Origin: Rosenbergiella collisarenosi
Lineage (GTDB): Bacteria; Pseudomonadota; Gammaproteobacteria; Enterobacterales; Enterobacteriaceae
NCBI RefSeq assembly: GCF_018494085.1
Contig: NZ_JABBFP010000006.1
Coordinates: forward strand, 116,692 to 180,691
DNA: 64,000 nucleotides
Reading direction: 5' to 3'
Below, in pieces: positions 25,844 through 38,323 of the stretch. The notes under the pieces were generated by a model. The model did no database searches and was not told the origin of the DNA. It saw only the letters and a program-made list of their open reading frames with translations. A program made the translations under genes and the position numbers. How positions within the stretch are numbered: position 1 is the stretch's first letter; the number at the start of each line of letters is the position of its first letter.

Positions 25844-26071
25844 ATGGACTGGCATTTGGTACAAAAAATTTTGGTTGGATTAGCGGTGATAACTACAATT
25901 TGGTTGAGTTTCAGACCCCAGAAAAGAAAACAACATGCAGATCCTACCATCGCTGAGGCTGACGAACGTGAGCGATACGTATGGCGTTATGCAAGATGGG
26001 CTGCACGGACGATACAGTTTATATTTTTCGTATGGATGCTATCGATGGTGATGAGTTTTATTTTGACGTAG
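25844..26071 (+). CDS. Small inner-membrane protein, unknown
   Basis: A 75-residue protein with two hydrophobic helices (about residues 7-23 and 56-74) linked by a hydrophilic, charged stretch (RPQKRKQHADPTIAEADERERYVWRYARW). A TTG at 25766 extends the frame, but ATG 25844 with AGAAGGG at 5-base spacing is preferred. It follows the EexN-type lipoprotein and may be its partner, as entry-exclusion systems often pair a lipoprotein with a membrane protein; that is inference from position only. Confidence 0.6.
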   Translation: MDWHLVQKILVGLAVITTIWLSFRPQKRKQHADPTIAEADERERYVWRYARWAARTIQFIFFVWMLSMVMSFILT

Positions 26072-26154
26072 TACGCGTAATAGAACATAAGACCCTCTAT
26101 TACGAAGCGCTTCGGCTGGCAATATAGCGAAGCGTCACTTACTATCAGAAGACT

Positions 26155-26757
26155 ATGGATATAAACCTTCTTGGCTTTATGCCAGCACTTCTTCCTATCG
26201 CGCTTTCACCAGGAGCAAGCTTCACTCTTGTCATGAGCAGTGCTCTTTCTGGCGGCCACAAAGGACTACTCAGAACTCTTGCCGGGACAGCTTTGGGGAT
26301 ATACACCCATGCGGTCCTCATAGGGCTTGGTATAACGGCAGTAATCATCTCTTCTCCGACAACATTTGCTGTCTTGAAAATTTCAGGAGTCGCCTACCTT
26401 CTCTGGCTAGGAACAGTGCTCATCCGCAGCGGTATAAGGGCAAATTCCGTAACTATTGCTGAGACAAAATATTCGGTAACGTTAAGAGAAGCGTGGATCG
26501 CAAACGTCTTAAATCCCAAAGCCATCATTTTTTACCTGACCGTTGTTTCACAGTTCGCAGGAAAACAGGGGGGAATTAGCAACTATCTGATACTGGCATC
26601 CGTACATATAATGGTCATGAGTGTCTGGCTTTTAGCAGTCAGTCGGACGTTGGTCTTTTCAGTAAAAAAAACAAATCCCTTGATACTAAAAAAATACGTC
26701 AATATTGCCGGCGGAATTCTACTTATTGTCTTTTCTTTACACACTCTAATCCGTTGA
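26155..26757 (+). CDS. LysE/RhtB family amino-acid exporter
   Basis: A 200-residue inner-membrane protein with about six helices. LysE hallmarks are ALLPIALSPGASFTLVMSSAL near the start, GTALGIYTHAVLIGLGI, ISGVAYLLWLGTVLIRSG, and NVLNPKAIIFYLTVVSQF. Members export amino acids or homoserine lactones. It is the last gene of the accessory block and stands about 290 bp from the Tn7-like end. Codon and base composition are more AT-rich than in the core genes beyond glmS. Confidence 0.85.
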   Translation: MDINLLGFMPALLPIALSPGASFTLVMSSALSGGHKGLLRTLAGTALGIYTHAVLIGLGITAVIISSPTTFAVLKISGVAYLLWLGTVLIRSGIRANSVTIAETKYSVTLREAWIANVLNPKAIIFYLTVVSQFAGKQGGISNYLILASVHIMVMSVWLLAVSRTLVFSVKKTNPLILKKYVNIAGGILLIVFSLHTLIR

Positions 26758-26827
26758 TAGCTCCACTCCCTGACTCGACTTCATTTAACATAAGTCAATC
26801 TTACGTGCACCGCTCAAACGCCCTCAG

Positions 26828-26891
26828 AGCGATTCTAGGGCGTAACGGATAACCACACCGTGTTACCCCCTCAAAACGCCTTAGAATCGCT
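26828..26891. repeat. Long inverted repeat, arms of 16 bp
   Basis: Arms at 26828-26843 (AGCGATTCTAGGGCGT) and 26876-26891 (ACGCCTTAGAATCGCT) are complementary at 15 of 16 positions, with a 32-base spacer. Beyond the LysE gene and before the glmS hairpin, so not obviously a terminator of either. Could be a cruciform, a factor-binding site or part of a mobile-element remnant. Confidence 0.55.
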
Positions 26892-26987
26892 TAGATGAAT
26901 TCTGAGTCTATGAATCGTTATGCATCCAATTAAGCAGCGGATGATTTCAGGATGAATTGATCACCGAACCCACAAAACTAGGTCAGT

Positions 26988-27016
26988 TTACCTCTTTGAA
27001 AACAGTAAAGAGGTAA
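26988..27016 (-). terminator. Hairpin downstream of glmS
   Basis: On the minus strand TTACCTCTTT pairs with AAAGAGGTAA (plus coordinates 26988-26997 and 27007-27016) around a 9-base loop, about 65 bases past the glmS stop. It lies internal to the Tn7-like end, so it may belong to the element and not to the ancestral glmS locus. No classical U-tract. Confidence 0.45.
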
Positions 27017-27049
27017 GACTAACCAGCATAACTGAGCTTTTTCTTTTAG

Positions 27050-27069
27050 AACTATTTTGTCATCCCACA
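27050..27069 (-). mobile_element. Tn7-like transposon end adjacent to glmS
   Basis: On the minus strand the sequence is TGTGGGATGACAAAATAGTT. The Tn7 end as I recall it begins TGTGGG and continues with GACAAAATAGTT, the outermost TnsB-binding site; 18 of 20 positions agree, with only the two-base spacer after TGTGGG different. The end lies just downstream of the 3' end of glmS, the classical attTn7 location, in the orientation expected of the glmS-proximal end. A further match, CAGTTATGCTG (minus strand, 27024-27034), recalls inner Tn7 right-end sequence. No tnsABCDE genes and no second end were found in the window. Confidence 0.7.
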
Positions 27070-27080
27070 GGGTAAGCCTA

Positions 27081-28913
27081 TCACTCTACCGTTACCGATT
27101 TCGCTAAGTTACGGGGTTGATCGACATCTGTCCCTTTAATTAGCGCAATATAGTAGGAGAGTAATTGCAGCGGGATGGTATAGATGATCGGAGCAAGAAC
27201 ATCCTCGACATGCGGTAGAGGAATAATTTTCATATTCGGGCTGTCGCTAAAGCCTGCGTCTTGGTCGGCGAAGACATAGAGCAAGCCACCACGGGCGCGT
27301 ACTTCTTCAATATTGGACTTTAGCTTTTCCAGTAGTTCGTTATTCGGTGCAACGATAATTACCGGCATATCGGCATCGACTAGCGCCAGCGGGCCGTGTT
27401 TTAGCTCGCCCGCCGCATAAGCTTCAGCATGGATATAGGAGATCTCTTTAAGCTTTAACGCTCCTTCCATCGCGATAGGATATTGATCGCCGCGACCTAA
27501 AAATAGCGCATGGTGTTTATCTGAGAAGTCTTCTGCCAAGCTTTCGATATTTTTATCTTGCGAGAGGATCTGCTCGATACGCCCCGGCAGGGCTTGTAGC
27601 GCATGGATAATCTCATGCTCGACCGTTTCTGGCTTGCCATTCAAGCGCGCCATCTGCGCCACCAGCATTAACAAGACGGTTAATTGAGTCGTGAAGGCTT
27701 TCGTCGAGGCAACTCCGATTTCGGTGCCAGCCTTGGTCATTAACGCCATATCCGATTCGCGTACCAGAGAGGAGCCATTAACGTTACAAATGGTCAACGC
27801 ACCTAAATAACCGATCTCTTTGGACAAGCGAAGCGCCGCGAGGGTATCGGCCGTTTCACCCGACTGCGATAAGGTGATCAGTAAACTGTCAGGACGGACG
27901 ACCGATTTACGGTAACGAAACTCTGACGCTATCTCGACATCGCAAGGCACGCCAGCGATCGCTTCAAACCAGTAACGCGACACTAATCCTGAATTATAAG
28001 AGGTACCACAGGCGACGATTTGAATATGCTTAGCGCGAGCAAGCAACGCTAGGCCGGCTTCGCCTAATTCACTCAGGTCGATCTGCCCGTCATGAAAACG
28101 CCCTTGCAGAGTATTTTTGATGGCAATCGGCTGCTCATAAATCTCTTTTTGCATATAGTGACGATAAAGGCCTTTATCTCCGGCATCATATTGCGCAGAA
28201 GACTCAATCACCGCACGGGTAACCGGCGTTTCATCACGTTGGAATAGGGAGACGGTACGACGAGTAACCTCAGCCACATCACCTTCTTCTAAAAAGATAA
28301 AGCGGCGGGTCACGGGTAATAATGCCAGCTGGTCAGACGCCACAAAATTCTCACCGACCCCCAAACCAATCACTAGGGGGCTACCTGAACGGGCCGCCAC
28401 CAGTACCGAGGGATCGTTGCTATCCATAATGACCATGCCATACGCGCCACGCAGTAGTTTGATCACGCGCTGAACCACTTCACGTAGCGTTCCACCATAC
28501 TTTTTCTGCTGCTGATGGACTAAGTGAGCAACCACTTCGGTATCTGTTTGCGAGGTGAAAGTATAGCCATCGGCCAGAAGCGCTGGGCGTAATTCATCGT
28601 GATTCTCAATGATACCGTTATGTACCAATACAATATTATGGGATACATGTGGGTGAGCATTCACTTCGGAGGGAACACCGTGCGTTGCCCAACGTGTGTG
28701 CGCTATCCCTGTGCCTCCAGCGACTGGTTGCTGCTCCACTGCGTCTGCTAACGCTTGCACCTTACCTAAACGGCGCACTCGCGTTAAATGACCTTGCTTA
28801 TCTACTACCGCCAAGCCAGAGGAATCATAACCGCGATACTCCAAACGGCGTAAACCTTCTACTAAAATTTCAGCAATATCACGTTGTGCTACCGCACCCA
28901 CTATTCCACACAT
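27081..28913 (-). CDS. glmS: Glutamine-fructose-6-phosphate aminotransferase
   Basis: Makes glucosamine-6-phosphate from fructose-6-phosphate and glutamine, the first step to UDP-GlcNAc for peptidoglycan and LPS. The 610-residue protein has the N-terminal Ntn glutaminase domain with nucleophile Cys2 (MCGIVGA) and [12 protein letters not shown], followed by two SIS sugar-isomerase domains. The C-terminus [11 protein letters not shown] is the TnsD-recognised 3' coding region used by Tn7. glmU lies 35 bp upstream, forming the usual glmUS operon. In E. coli, glmS is activated by the sRNA GlmZ; the leader here was not resolved. Confidence 0.98.
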   Translation of the reverse strand: MCGIVGAVAQRDIAEILVEGLRRLEYRGYDSSGLAVVDKQGHLTRVRRLGKVQALADAVEQQPVAGGTGIAHTRWATHGVPSEVNAHPHVSHNIVLVHNGIIENHDELRPALLADGYTFTSQTDTEVVAHLVHQQQKKYGGTLREVVQRVIKLLRGAYGMVIMDSNDPSVLVAARSGSPLVIGLGVGENFVASDQLALLPVTRRFIFLEEGDVAEVTRRTVSLFQRDETPVTRAVIESSAQYDAGDKGLYRHYMQKEIYEQPIAIKNTLQGRFHDGQIDLSELGEAGLALLARAKHIQIVACGTSYNSGLVSRYWFEAIAGVPCDVEIASEFRYRKSVVRPDSLLITLSQSGETADTLAALRLSKEIGYLGALTICNVNGSSLVRESDMALMTKAGTEIGVASTKAFTTQLTVLLMLVAQMARLNGKPETVEHEIIHALQALPGRIEQILSQDKNIESLAEDFSDKHHALFLGRGDQYPIAMEGALKLKEISYIHAEAYAAGELKHGPLALVDADMPVIIVAPNNELLEKLKSNIEEVRARGGLLYVFADQDAGFSDSPNMKIIPLPHVEDVLAPIIYTIPLQLLSYYIALIKGTDVDQPRNLAKSVTVE

Positions 28914-28948
28914 AATGTTATCCTAAACTGTTTAAATATTAGCCGCTT

Positions 28949-30325
28949 TCACGAATGATTTTTCTTTTTTGAGGGATGCCAATCGGCTTTGCTTAACTGC
29001 TCTTTAGGGTTGTAGGCTAACGATGCCGAGGCAATATCACGCATCACCGTGGTTCCCGCAGCAATAGTCACGCCATCACCGACCGTAACCGGTGCAATAA
29101 GTTGAGTATCTGATCCCACAAACACATGGTCACCAATCACCGTTTGGTACTTATATTTTCCATCATAATTACAGGTGATGGTCCCTGCGCCGATATTCAC
29201 ATCACTGCCAATCGTCGCATCGCCGAGATAGCTTAAATGGCCAGCTTTCGTGCCTTTACCTAACTGCGACTTTTTAACTTCAACAAAATTTCCGACATGA
29301 ACCTGTTCGGCGAGTTCAGATCCTGGACGCAAACGAGCAAAAGGCCCGATGGTACAGTCGGCCGCGAGTTCAGCGCCATCAATCACACTGTAAGGGCTAA
29401 TCTCACAGTTGTCACCGATCACACTATTACGGATGATACAGCCCGCCCCAATTTTGACGTTGTTACCCAGCTTTACCTCACCTTCGATAATCACATTACA
29501 ATCGATATCGACATCTCGACCATGGATCAAGTTACCGCGCAGGTCGAACCGTGAAGCGTCGCGTAACATAACGCCGGCTAATAATAACTGCTCTGCGCGA
29601 TCATGTTGATAGATACGCTCCAATTGTGAGAGCTGTAGACGATTATTCACACCTTCCGTTTCACTCTGCTTAGTCGGGTGTACCGCACAAATTTCTCGTC
29701 CTTCGCGGTGGGCAAGCTCAATAATATCGGTAATATAATATTCACCTTGGGAATTATTATTATTCAGCTGGCTTAACCATCGTTTAAGATCGGCACCGTT
29801 GGCAAGTAATATGCCGGTATTCACTTCTTTGATCATAAGCTGTTGCGATGAGGCATCTTTCTGTTCAACAATCCCGGTGATCGTCTTATTTTCGCGTAGG
29901 ATACGGCCATAGCCAGTAGGATTATCAGTAATAACCGTGAGTAGGGCGATGCCGCCTTGTGGTTTAGCGGCCCGTAACCGGCGTAAGGTATCTTCGGCAA
30001 TAAGTGGAACATCTCCATACAGCATAAGGATATCTTCATCATCCCCAAAAGCCGGAGCGGCCTGCTGCATTGCATGCCCTGTCCCAAGCTGTTCAGCCTG
30101 TAGTACCCAGTGTAATGTCGGATCGGTCAAACGCGCTTTAAGTAACTCACCACCATGGCCATAAACGAGATGAATGTTTTTCGCCTCAAGAACGTTGGCT
30201 GTATCAATGACGTGTTGCACCATCGGCTTTCCTGCCAAGCTATGTAACACTTTTGGTAGGTCGGAGTACATCCGGGTCCCCTTGCCAGCAGCAAGGATCA
30301 CTACACTCATCGCTTCATTAAACAT
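28949..30325 (-). CDS. glmU: Bifunctional UDP-GlcNAc pyrophosphorylase / GlcN-1-P acetyltransferase
   Basis: Catalyses the last two steps of UDP-GlcNAc synthesis. The N-terminal uridyltransferase domain has [18 protein letters not shown] and the C-terminal left-handed beta-helix acetyltransferase consists of hexapeptide repeats (about residues 250-440). 458 residues, close to E. coli GlmU (456). The N-terminus [16 protein letters not shown] aligns with the E. coli start. The C-terminal tail after the helix diverges. Precedes glmS and is separated from atpC by the ATP operon terminator. Confidence 0.98.
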   Translation of the reverse strand: MFNEAMSVVILAAGKGTRMYSDLPKVLHSLAGKPMVQHVIDTANVLEAKNIHLVYGHGGELLKARLTDPTLHWVLQAEQLGTGHAMQQAAPAFGDDEDILMLYGDVPLIAEDTLRRLRAAKPQGGIALLTVITDNPTGYGRILRENKTITGIVEQKDASSQQLMIKEVNTGILLANGADLKRWLSQLNNNNSQGEYYITDIIELAHREGREICAVHPTKQSETEGVNNRLQLSQLERIYQHDRAEQLLLAGVMLRDASRFDLRGNLIHGRDVDIDCNVIIEGEVKLGNNVKIGAGCIIRNSVIGDNCEISPYSVIDGAELAADCTIGPFARLRPGSELAEQVHVGNFVEVKKSQLGKGTKAGHLSYLGDATIGSDVNIGAGTITCNYDGKYKYQTVIGDHVFVGSDTQLIAPVTVGDGVTIAAGTTVMRDIASASLAYNPKEQLSKADWHPSKKKNHS

Positions 30326-30427
30326 ACAGATCCTAATTCTTTTGTTTACTTGAAAGGTTATTCGCTTTGCAGGACAGAATACACCATATGACGCTGACTA
30401 AAATTAGATATTGTTAAGAAAAACGAC

Positions 30428-30458
30428 AAAAAAAATGCCAGCCGGTAAGGGCTGGCAT
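30428..30458 (-). terminator. ATP synthase operon terminator
   Basis: On the minus strand ATGCCAGCC, loop of 6, GGCTGGCAT, followed by a run of seven Ts (plus coordinates 30458 down to 30428). A strong rho-independent terminator 22 bases after the atpC stop. Confidence 0.9.
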
Positions 30459-30479
30459 GATTCAGAGCACTAGGCCTGA

Positions 30480-30899
30480 TTACATCGCTTTTCTGGTCAG
30501 TTCAATGACCCGCAGCTTGGCAATCGCTTTCGCCAGTTCCGCAGAAGCCAGAGCATAATCAACATCAGTGTTGTTTTTGCTCATCGACTCTTCAGCTTGA
30601 CGCTTCGCTTCGAGCGCCTGCGCTTCATCTAAATCTTCGCCACGAATAGCGGTATCCGCCATTACGTTAACGTCATTAGGCTGAACTTCCAAGATACCGC
30701 CAGAGAGGTAAATAATCTCTTCGCTGTTATCTTGTTTAACGATACGAACCAAACCAGGCTTAATGGCGGTCAGCAACGGAGTGTGGCCATGGAAAATTCC
30801 TAGCTCACCTTCGCTACCTGACACCTGGATATGTTGCACGGCACCAGAGAACATCTCTTTCTCTGCGCTGACAACAGTCAGGTGATAACTTTTAGCCAT
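30480..30899 (-). CDS. atpC: F1 ATP synthase subunit epsilon
   Basis: Central-stalk subunit that couples rotation to catalysis and can inhibit ATP hydrolysis. 139 residues, as in E. coli; N-terminal beta sandwich ([18 protein letters not shown]) and C-terminal helix pair ([18 protein letters not shown], then [23 protein letters not shown]). Last gene of the atp operon, 23 bp after atpD. Confidence 0.97.
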   Translation of the reverse strand: MAKSYHLTVVSAEKEMFSGAVQHIQVSGSEGELGIFHGHTPLLTAIKPGLVRIVKQDNSEEIIYLSGGILEVQPNDVNVMADTAIRGEDLDEAQALEAKRQAEESMSKNNTDVDYALASAELAKAIAKLRVIELTRKAM

Positions 30900-30922
30900 A
30901 ACTATTCTCCTGGAAACTGTTA

Positions 30923-32350
<1,428 letters not shown>

Positions 32351-33217
32351 TTAAACCGCGGAGGCCCCCGAGACGATCTCGGTAAGTTCCTGGGTGATGC
32401 TGGCCTGACGAGCTTTGTTGTAAACCAACTGGAGCTCTTTGATCAGCTCTCCGCCGTTATCGGTTGCAGCTTTCATCGCCACCATACGTGCGGCCTGCTC
32501 GCTGGCCAGGTTTTCCACAACACCCTGATAAACCTGAGATTCGACATAACGGCGCAGCAAAGTGTCCAGCAACGCTTTCGGATCGGGTTCGTACAGGTAG
32601 TCCCAAGTTTTCGTCTTCAACTCTGCTTCGCCTTCTGCTGGCGGTAACGGCAGCATCTGGGTAACGGTTGGGGTCTGGGACATCGTGTTGTTAAATTTGT
32701 TGCTAACGACATAAAGCTTATCGATACGACCTTCGTCGAAGGCCTGCAACATAACCTGTACTGGACCAATGATATCGGCCAATGCAGGCTTATCGCCTAA
32801 ACCACTCGCTTGAGCGACGATATTACCGCCGATAGCTTTAAAAAATGAGAGCCCTTTGGACCCGATAATGGCCAGATCACTCTGAACGCCTTTATCAGAC
32901 CACGCTTTCATTTCAGTCATTAACTTTTTGAACAAGTTAATGTTCAAGCCACCACAAAGCCCGCGGTCGGTAGAAACGACCAAATAGCCGACGCGCTTGA
33001 CGTCACGCTCATCCAGGTAAGGGTGCTTGTATTCCAGATTTCCTAACGCTAAGTGACCAATCACTTTGCGAATAGTCTCTGCATACGGACGGCTGGCTGC
33101 CATGCGTTCCTGCGATTTACGCATTTTGGAGGCGGCTACCATTTCCATCGCTTTGGTGATTTTCTGCGTATTTTTTACGCTTCCAATCTTACTACGTATC
33201 TCTTTTGCGCCGGCCAT
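32351..33217 (-). CDS. atpG: F1 ATP synthase subunit gamma
   Basis: Rotor shaft of F1. 288 residues with the N-terminal helix [31 protein letters not shown] and C-terminal helix [20 protein letters not shown], both forming the coiled coil that turns within the alpha-beta ring. Between atpA and atpD as in all Enterobacterales. Confidence 0.98.
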   Translation of the reverse strand: MAGAKEIRSKIGSVKNTQKITKAMEMVAASKMRKSQERMAASRPYAETIRKVIGHLALGNLEYKHPYLDERDVKRVGYLVVSTDRGLCGGLNINLFKKLMTEMKAWSDKGVQSDLAIIGSKGLSFFKAIGGNIVAQASGLGDKPALADIIGPVQVMLQAFDEGRIDKLYVVSNKFNNTMSQTPTVTQMLPLPPAEGEAELKTKTWDYLYEPDPKALLDTLLRRYVESQVYQGVVENLASEQAARMVAMKAATDNGGELIKELQLVYNKARQASITQELTEIVSGASAV

Positions 33218-33268
33218 GAGCTTCTCCTCAAAGTCAGGCGGCCTGCTTTATCAGCAAGCCGCAAGACA

Positions 33269-34810
33269 TTACCAGGACTGGGTTTTCTTGAACGTTTCGA
33301 GGAGAGCTTTAAACTTCTCTTCGATTTCGCCGTTGTAATTACCAGATTGGTTGATTTCCTGCATCAGTTCCGCATGCTCACGAGCGGCATAGGCTAACAG
33401 AGCAGATTCAAAACTGCCGATCTTAGACAGTTCTACATCACCCAAGAAGCCACGCTCAGCAGCAAACAGAACCAGACCCTGTTGAGAAACAGACATTGGC
33501 TCGTATTGCTTTTGCTTCAGCAATTCAGTCACTTTCTGACCGTGATCTAATTGCTTGCGAGTCGCTTCATCAAGATCTGATGCGAATTGGGAGAATGCTG
33601 CCAATTCACGGTACTGTGCTAGCGCGGTACGAATACCACCAGACAGTTTCTTGATGATTTTGGTCTGCGCTGCACCACCCACACGAGATACGGAGATCCC
33701 TGGGTTAACGGCAGGACGGATACCGGAGTTAAATAGGTTCGATTCTAAGAAGATCTGACCATCGGTAATTGAGATTACGTTAGTCGGAACGAACGCAGAA
33801 ACGTCACCCGCTTGAGTTTCGATGATTGGCAGCGCGGTTAATGAACCGGTCTTACCTTTCACTGCACCTTTAGTGAAGTTTTCAACATACTCAGCGCTTA
33901 CGCGTGAAGCACGCTCTAGCAGACGAGAGTGGAGATAGAAAACATCGCCAGGGAATGCTTCACGTCCTGGTGGACGACGTAGCAGTAGTGAAATTTGACG
34001 GTAAGCAACAGCTTGCTTAGACAGATCATCATAAACGATCAGTGCATCTTCACCACGGTCACGGAAGTATTCACCCATCGCACATCCTGCATAAGGCGCA
34101 AGATATTGCAGCGCTGCTGATTCTGAAGCAGAAGCGACCACAACGATAGTGTTAGATAAGGCACCGTGCTCTTCTAATTTACGAACAACGTTCGAGATAG
34201 TAGAAGCTTTTTGACCGATAGCGACATAAACACATTTAATGCCTGAGTCACGTTGGTTGATGATTGCATCGATCGCCATTGCCGTTTTACCGGTTTGACG
34301 GTCACCGATGATCAGCTCACGCTGGCCACGGCCGATTGGAATCATCGCATCAACCGCTTTGTAACCTGTTTGTACAGGCTCATCAACAGATTGACGGTCA
34401 ATAACACCAGGTGCAATCATTTCAACTGGAGAGAAACCGTCGTTTTCAACAGATCCTTTACCATCGATAGGTGCGCCTAGGGTATTAACAACACGGCCTA
34501 ACAGACCACGCCCAACAGGAACTTCTAAAATACGGCCAGTACACTTCACTTTCATGCCTTCGGCAAGATCGGCGTAAGGACCCATTACTACAGCACCAAC
34601 AGAGTCGCGCTCTAAGTTCAGTGCGATAGCGTAACGGTTGCCGGGTAGGGCAATCATCTCACCCTGCATGACATCAGTAATGCCATGAACACGGATGATC
34701 CCGTCACTTACAGAAACAATAGTACCTTCATTGTGAGCTTCGCTCACTACATCGAACTGAGCAATACGCTGCTTGATCAGTTCGCTGATTTCGGTGGAAT
34801 TCAGTTGCAT
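33269..34810 (-). CDS. atpA: F1 ATP synthase subunit alpha
   Basis: Non-catalytic nucleotide-binding subunit of the hexamer. 513 residues as in E. coli; Walker A GDRQTGKT near residue 169, and the conserved [13 protein letters not shown] segment ([18 protein letters not shown]). It follows atpH by 14 bp. Confidence 0.98.
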   Translation of the reverse strand: MQLNSTEISELIKQRIAQFDVVSEAHNEGTIVSVSDGIIRVHGITDVMQGEMIALPGNRYAIALNLERDSVGAVVMGPYADLAEGMKVKCTGRILEVPVGRGLLGRVVNTLGAPIDGKGSVENDGFSPVEMIAPGVIDRQSVDEPVQTGYKAVDAMIPIGRGQRELIIGDRQTGKTAMAIDAIINQRDSGIKCVYVAIGQKASTISNVVRKLEEHGALSNTIVVVASASESAALQYLAPYAGCAMGEYFRDRGEDALIVYDDLSKQAVAYRQISLLLRRPPGREAFPGDVFYLHSRLLERASRVSAEYVENFTKGAVKGKTGSLTALPIIETQAGDVSAFVPTNVISITDGQIFLESNLFNSGIRPAVNPGISVSRVGGAAQTKIIKKLSGGIRTALAQYRELAAFSQFASDLDEATRKQLDHGQKVTELLKQKQYEPMSVSQQGLVLFAAERGFLGDVELSKIGSFESALLAYAAREHAELMQEINQSGNYNGEIEEKFKALLETFKKTQSW

Positions 34811-34824
34811 ATGCTCCAGTCCCC

Positions 34825-35358
34825 TTAAGACTGCAAGACGTCTGCTAGACGATCTAGACGGCCACGAATACTTCCGTCGATGACCGTATCACCCGCACGG
34901 ATGATGACGCCTGCTAATACAGACTTATCGATTTTGCAATTCAGCTTAACTTTGCGTGATAAACGTTTTTCCATTGCGGCACTGATTTTAGCCAGTTGCA
35001 CTTCATTCAATGCGCTTGCAGAGATAACGTCGACTTCCGCCGTTGCTTCATACGCATCACGTAATTGAATAAAGCTTTCCAGAACTGCAGGAAGCGCGGT
35101 CAAACGACCATTTGTAGCCATTACCTTAACCAGGTTCTGACCATGGGCATCAAGTTGATCACCACAGATAGTATTCACAGTAGCGGCCGCTTTTTCAGAG
35201 GCGATTGCGCCCGAAAGTAAGTCAGCGAGCTGCGGAGTGCGAATAACTTCTGCGGCAAATGCTAGCATGCTCTGCCAGCGATCAATAGCTTGGTGCTCAA
35301 CAGCAAAGTCAAAAGCTGCTTTGGCGTAGGGGCGAGCTACAGTAATTAGTTCAGACAT
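34825..35358 (-). CDS. atpH: F1 ATP synthase subunit delta
   Basis: Peripheral-stalk subunit linking the top of F1 to the b dimer. 177 residues, E. coli length. Helical N-terminal domain ([16 protein letters not shown]) and C-terminal ending [25 protein letters not shown]. Follows atpF by 14 bp. Confidence 0.97.
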   Translation of the reverse strand: MSELITVARPYAKAAFDFAVEHQAIDRWQSMLAFAAEVIRTPQLADLLSGAIASEKAAATVNTICGDQLDAHGQNLVKVMATNGRLTALPAVLESFIQLRDAYEATAEVDVISASALNEVQLAKISAAMEKRLSRKVKLNCKIDKSVLAGVIIRAGDTVIDGSIRGRLDRLADVLQS

Positions 35359-35372
35359 CAGCCCCTCCCTCC

Positions 35373-35843
35373 TTACAGTTCAGCGACCAGTTTATCAACG
35401 ATGTCGCTGTTAGCAGCTTCATCCACGGAACGCTCGATGATTTTCTCAGCTCCCGCGATAGCCAGTAACGCAACTTGCTTACGTAGCTCTTCACGGGCAC
35501 GTTTACGCTCAGCATCAATTTCTGCCTGCGCTTGTGCGACGATCATAGTACGTTCAGCATCTGCTTCAGCTTTCGCGTCTTCCAGAATCTGTGTACGACG
35601 TTTGTTCGCCTGCTCAATAATAACCTGAGCATCTTCTTTCGCTTTTTTCAGCTGGTCGGTCGCATTAGCTTGCGCGATATCCAGATCTTTCTTGGCTTGC
35701 TCTGCAGAAGATAAACTATCAGCAACTTCTTTCTGACGTTTTTCGATAGCGGCCATAATTGGCGGCCATACGTACTTCATGCAGAATAAGACGAACAGGA
35801 TAAATGCGATGGCCTGGCCGAGGATTGTTGCATTAATATTCAC
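35373..35843 (-). CDS. atpF: Fo ATP synthase subunit b
   Basis: Membrane-anchored dimer forming the peripheral stalk. 156 residues: one N-terminal transmembrane helix (residues 5-25, [19 protein letters not shown]) followed by a long charged alpha-helical coiled coil. Precedes atpH. Confidence 0.98.
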   Translation of the reverse strand: MNINATILGQAIAFILFVLFCMKYVWPPIMAAIEKRQKEVADSLSSAEQAKKDLDIAQANATDQLKKAKEDAQVIIEQANKRRTQILEDAKAEADAERTMIVAQAQAEIDAERKRAREELRKQVALLAIAGAEKIIERSVDEAANSDIVDKLVAEL

Positions 35844-35916
35844 AGCACAATGCCTCTCAATAAGTTAACTTGCTCTGCCGCTTGTCATGATAACAAGCGG
35901 CAGACTCTGTTCTTCA

Positions 35917-36209
<293 letters not shown>

Positions 36210-36239
36210 TCAATCAAATCAATTATGTTGGTATAAAAA

Positions 36240-37447
<1,208 letters not shown>

Positions 37448-37540
37448 AACGTGGTTGTTCTCCTTTAACCCGGAAGGGTATTTCGTGTGCTTAAAAAGCT
37501 GCTGTGGCCACTTAAAGAGTGAACAACAAAAGCCGTGCAA

Positions 37541-37568
37541 ATTATACGGGGAGCACCTACGATTTCAA
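37541..37568 (-). promoter_or_regulatory. ATP synthase operon promoter
   Basis: On the minus strand, -35 TTGAAA (37563-37568), 16-bp spacer, -10 TATAAT (37541-37546), about 95 bp before the atpI start. The position matches the main atp promoter of E. coli, upstream of atpI. Confidence 0.7.
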
Positions 37569-37812
37569 TCTGTAACTTGCGAAAAGATGAACAATTATTT
37601 AAATTTCTTTCAGAAAAGCGTTATTCAACCAATTATGGGGAAAAAAGACACATAATTTGATGAATAAACAGCGATATCTCATCCAGAATTTAACAAATAG
37701 AAACATTATTGAAACATAATTATTCATTGTAAGACTAACCCGCATAAAAAACATGGGTTAATAGTGGTGCTAAAAGATAGGATTTGAAGAGATGTTACTC
37801 AATATTTTAAGT
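37569..37812. other. Noncoding gap between the atp promoter and the microcin-like gene's hairpin
   Basis: AT-rich, no open frame of gene-like composition and no recognisable RNA element. Probably includes upstream promoter sequence for the atp operon. Confidence 0.5.
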
Positions 37813-37853
37813 TGAAAAGCAGAAATGTTGTCGTAGCACACCTCTGCTTTTCA
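37813..37853 (-). terminator. Hairpin downstream of the microcin-like gene
   Basis: TGAAAAGCAGA (37813-37823) and its exact complement TCTGCTTTTCA (37843-37853): a perfect 11-bp stem with a 19-base loop, 9 bases past the stop codon at 37863. The minus-strand tail is AACTTAAAAT, so the U-tract is poor. Confidence 0.65.
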
Positions 37854-37862
37854 TCCTAATCG

Positions 37863-38159
37863 TTAACTGTCTTGCGCCGCTTTTTGTGCCGCAATGCTGT
37901 TCCGATTTTTAACGATACTGACAACGCCAAAACCAATCCCGAGCGCGGCAGTGATCGGTGCTATACCTACCGCAGCGCCGATCCCCGCCCCGAGTTGTAA
38001 GCCTGACCATTTGAAAGAGGTGCTAAGATTACCCGCCTTACAGCCCGCATCAACGATTGATCCAATCGCTAGCCCCATTACCGCACCGATTGGCGCTGTA
38101 ATAAATCCAAAAATTCCGCCAGCAACTTGCTGGGTTTCCACTACGTTCAACTCTTTCAT
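37863..38159 (-). CDS. Double-glycine-leader, microcin/class II bacteriocin-like peptide
   Basis: A 97-residue precursor. The leader MKELNVVETQQVAGG fits the double-glycine consensus cut by C39-peptidase ABC exporters: Leu at -12, Glu at -8, Val at -4, Gly-Gly at -2/-1. The 82-residue core is Gly/Ala-rich and strongly hydrophobic (FGFITAPIGAVMGLAIGSIVD, GAGIGAAVGIAPITAALGIG) with a single Cys, resembling pore-forming class IIa microcins such as microcin V. The second ATG (38159) is chosen over 38174 because AAGGAAG sits 5 bases before it. It has its own TTGACA promoter and a terminator hairpin. No exporter or immunity gene is nearby. Absent from this position in E. coli. Confidence 0.7.
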   Translation of the reverse strand: MKELNVVETQQVAGGIFGFITAPIGAVMGLAIGSIVDAGCKAGNLSTSFKWSGLQLGAGIGAAVGIAPITAALGIGFGVVSIVKNRNSIAAQKAAQDS

Positions 38160-38174
38160 TTCGCTTCCTTTCAT

Positions 38175-38220
38175 GCCTAGTCACTAGGCGATAATTTCCA
38201 ATGTAATTTACACATGTCAA
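38175..38220 (-). promoter_or_regulatory. Promoter and operator-like palindrome of the microcin-like gene
   Basis: On the minus strand, a perfect -35 TTGACA (38215-38220), 17 bases, then AAATTA (38192-38197). Around the expected start of transcription lies GCCTAG-TCA-CTAGGC (38175-38189), a 6-bp inverted repeat that could be a repressor site or a 5' hairpin. Confidence 0.55.
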
Positions 38221-38296
38221 CGTGTTCGAGCAGAGTAACCCACTATTTAATCTTTTGTAAACATATACTTAGATGAGATTTTTGCTATCAAAAAGT

Positions 38297-38321
38297 AAAA
38301 AGGACCCTTTAGGTCCTTTTT
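38297..38321. terminator. Bidirectional terminator after rsmG
   Basis: AAAAAGGACC (38297-38306), loop of 5, GGTCCTTTTT (38312-38321): a perfect stem with T-runs in both directions, beginning 3 bases past the rsmG stop. Separates rsmG from the microcin-like gene. Confidence 0.9.
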
Positions 38322-38323
38322 AA

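Larger units (their letters stand above)
26758..27080. other. Intergenic region between LysE gene and glmS holding transposon-end features
   Basis: No gene. From left to right it holds a 16-bp inverted repeat pair (26828-26891), a glmS-side hairpin (26988-27016) and the Tn7-like end (27050-27069). The last 11 bp (27070-27080) separate the Tn7-like end from the glmS stop codon. Confidence 0.7.
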
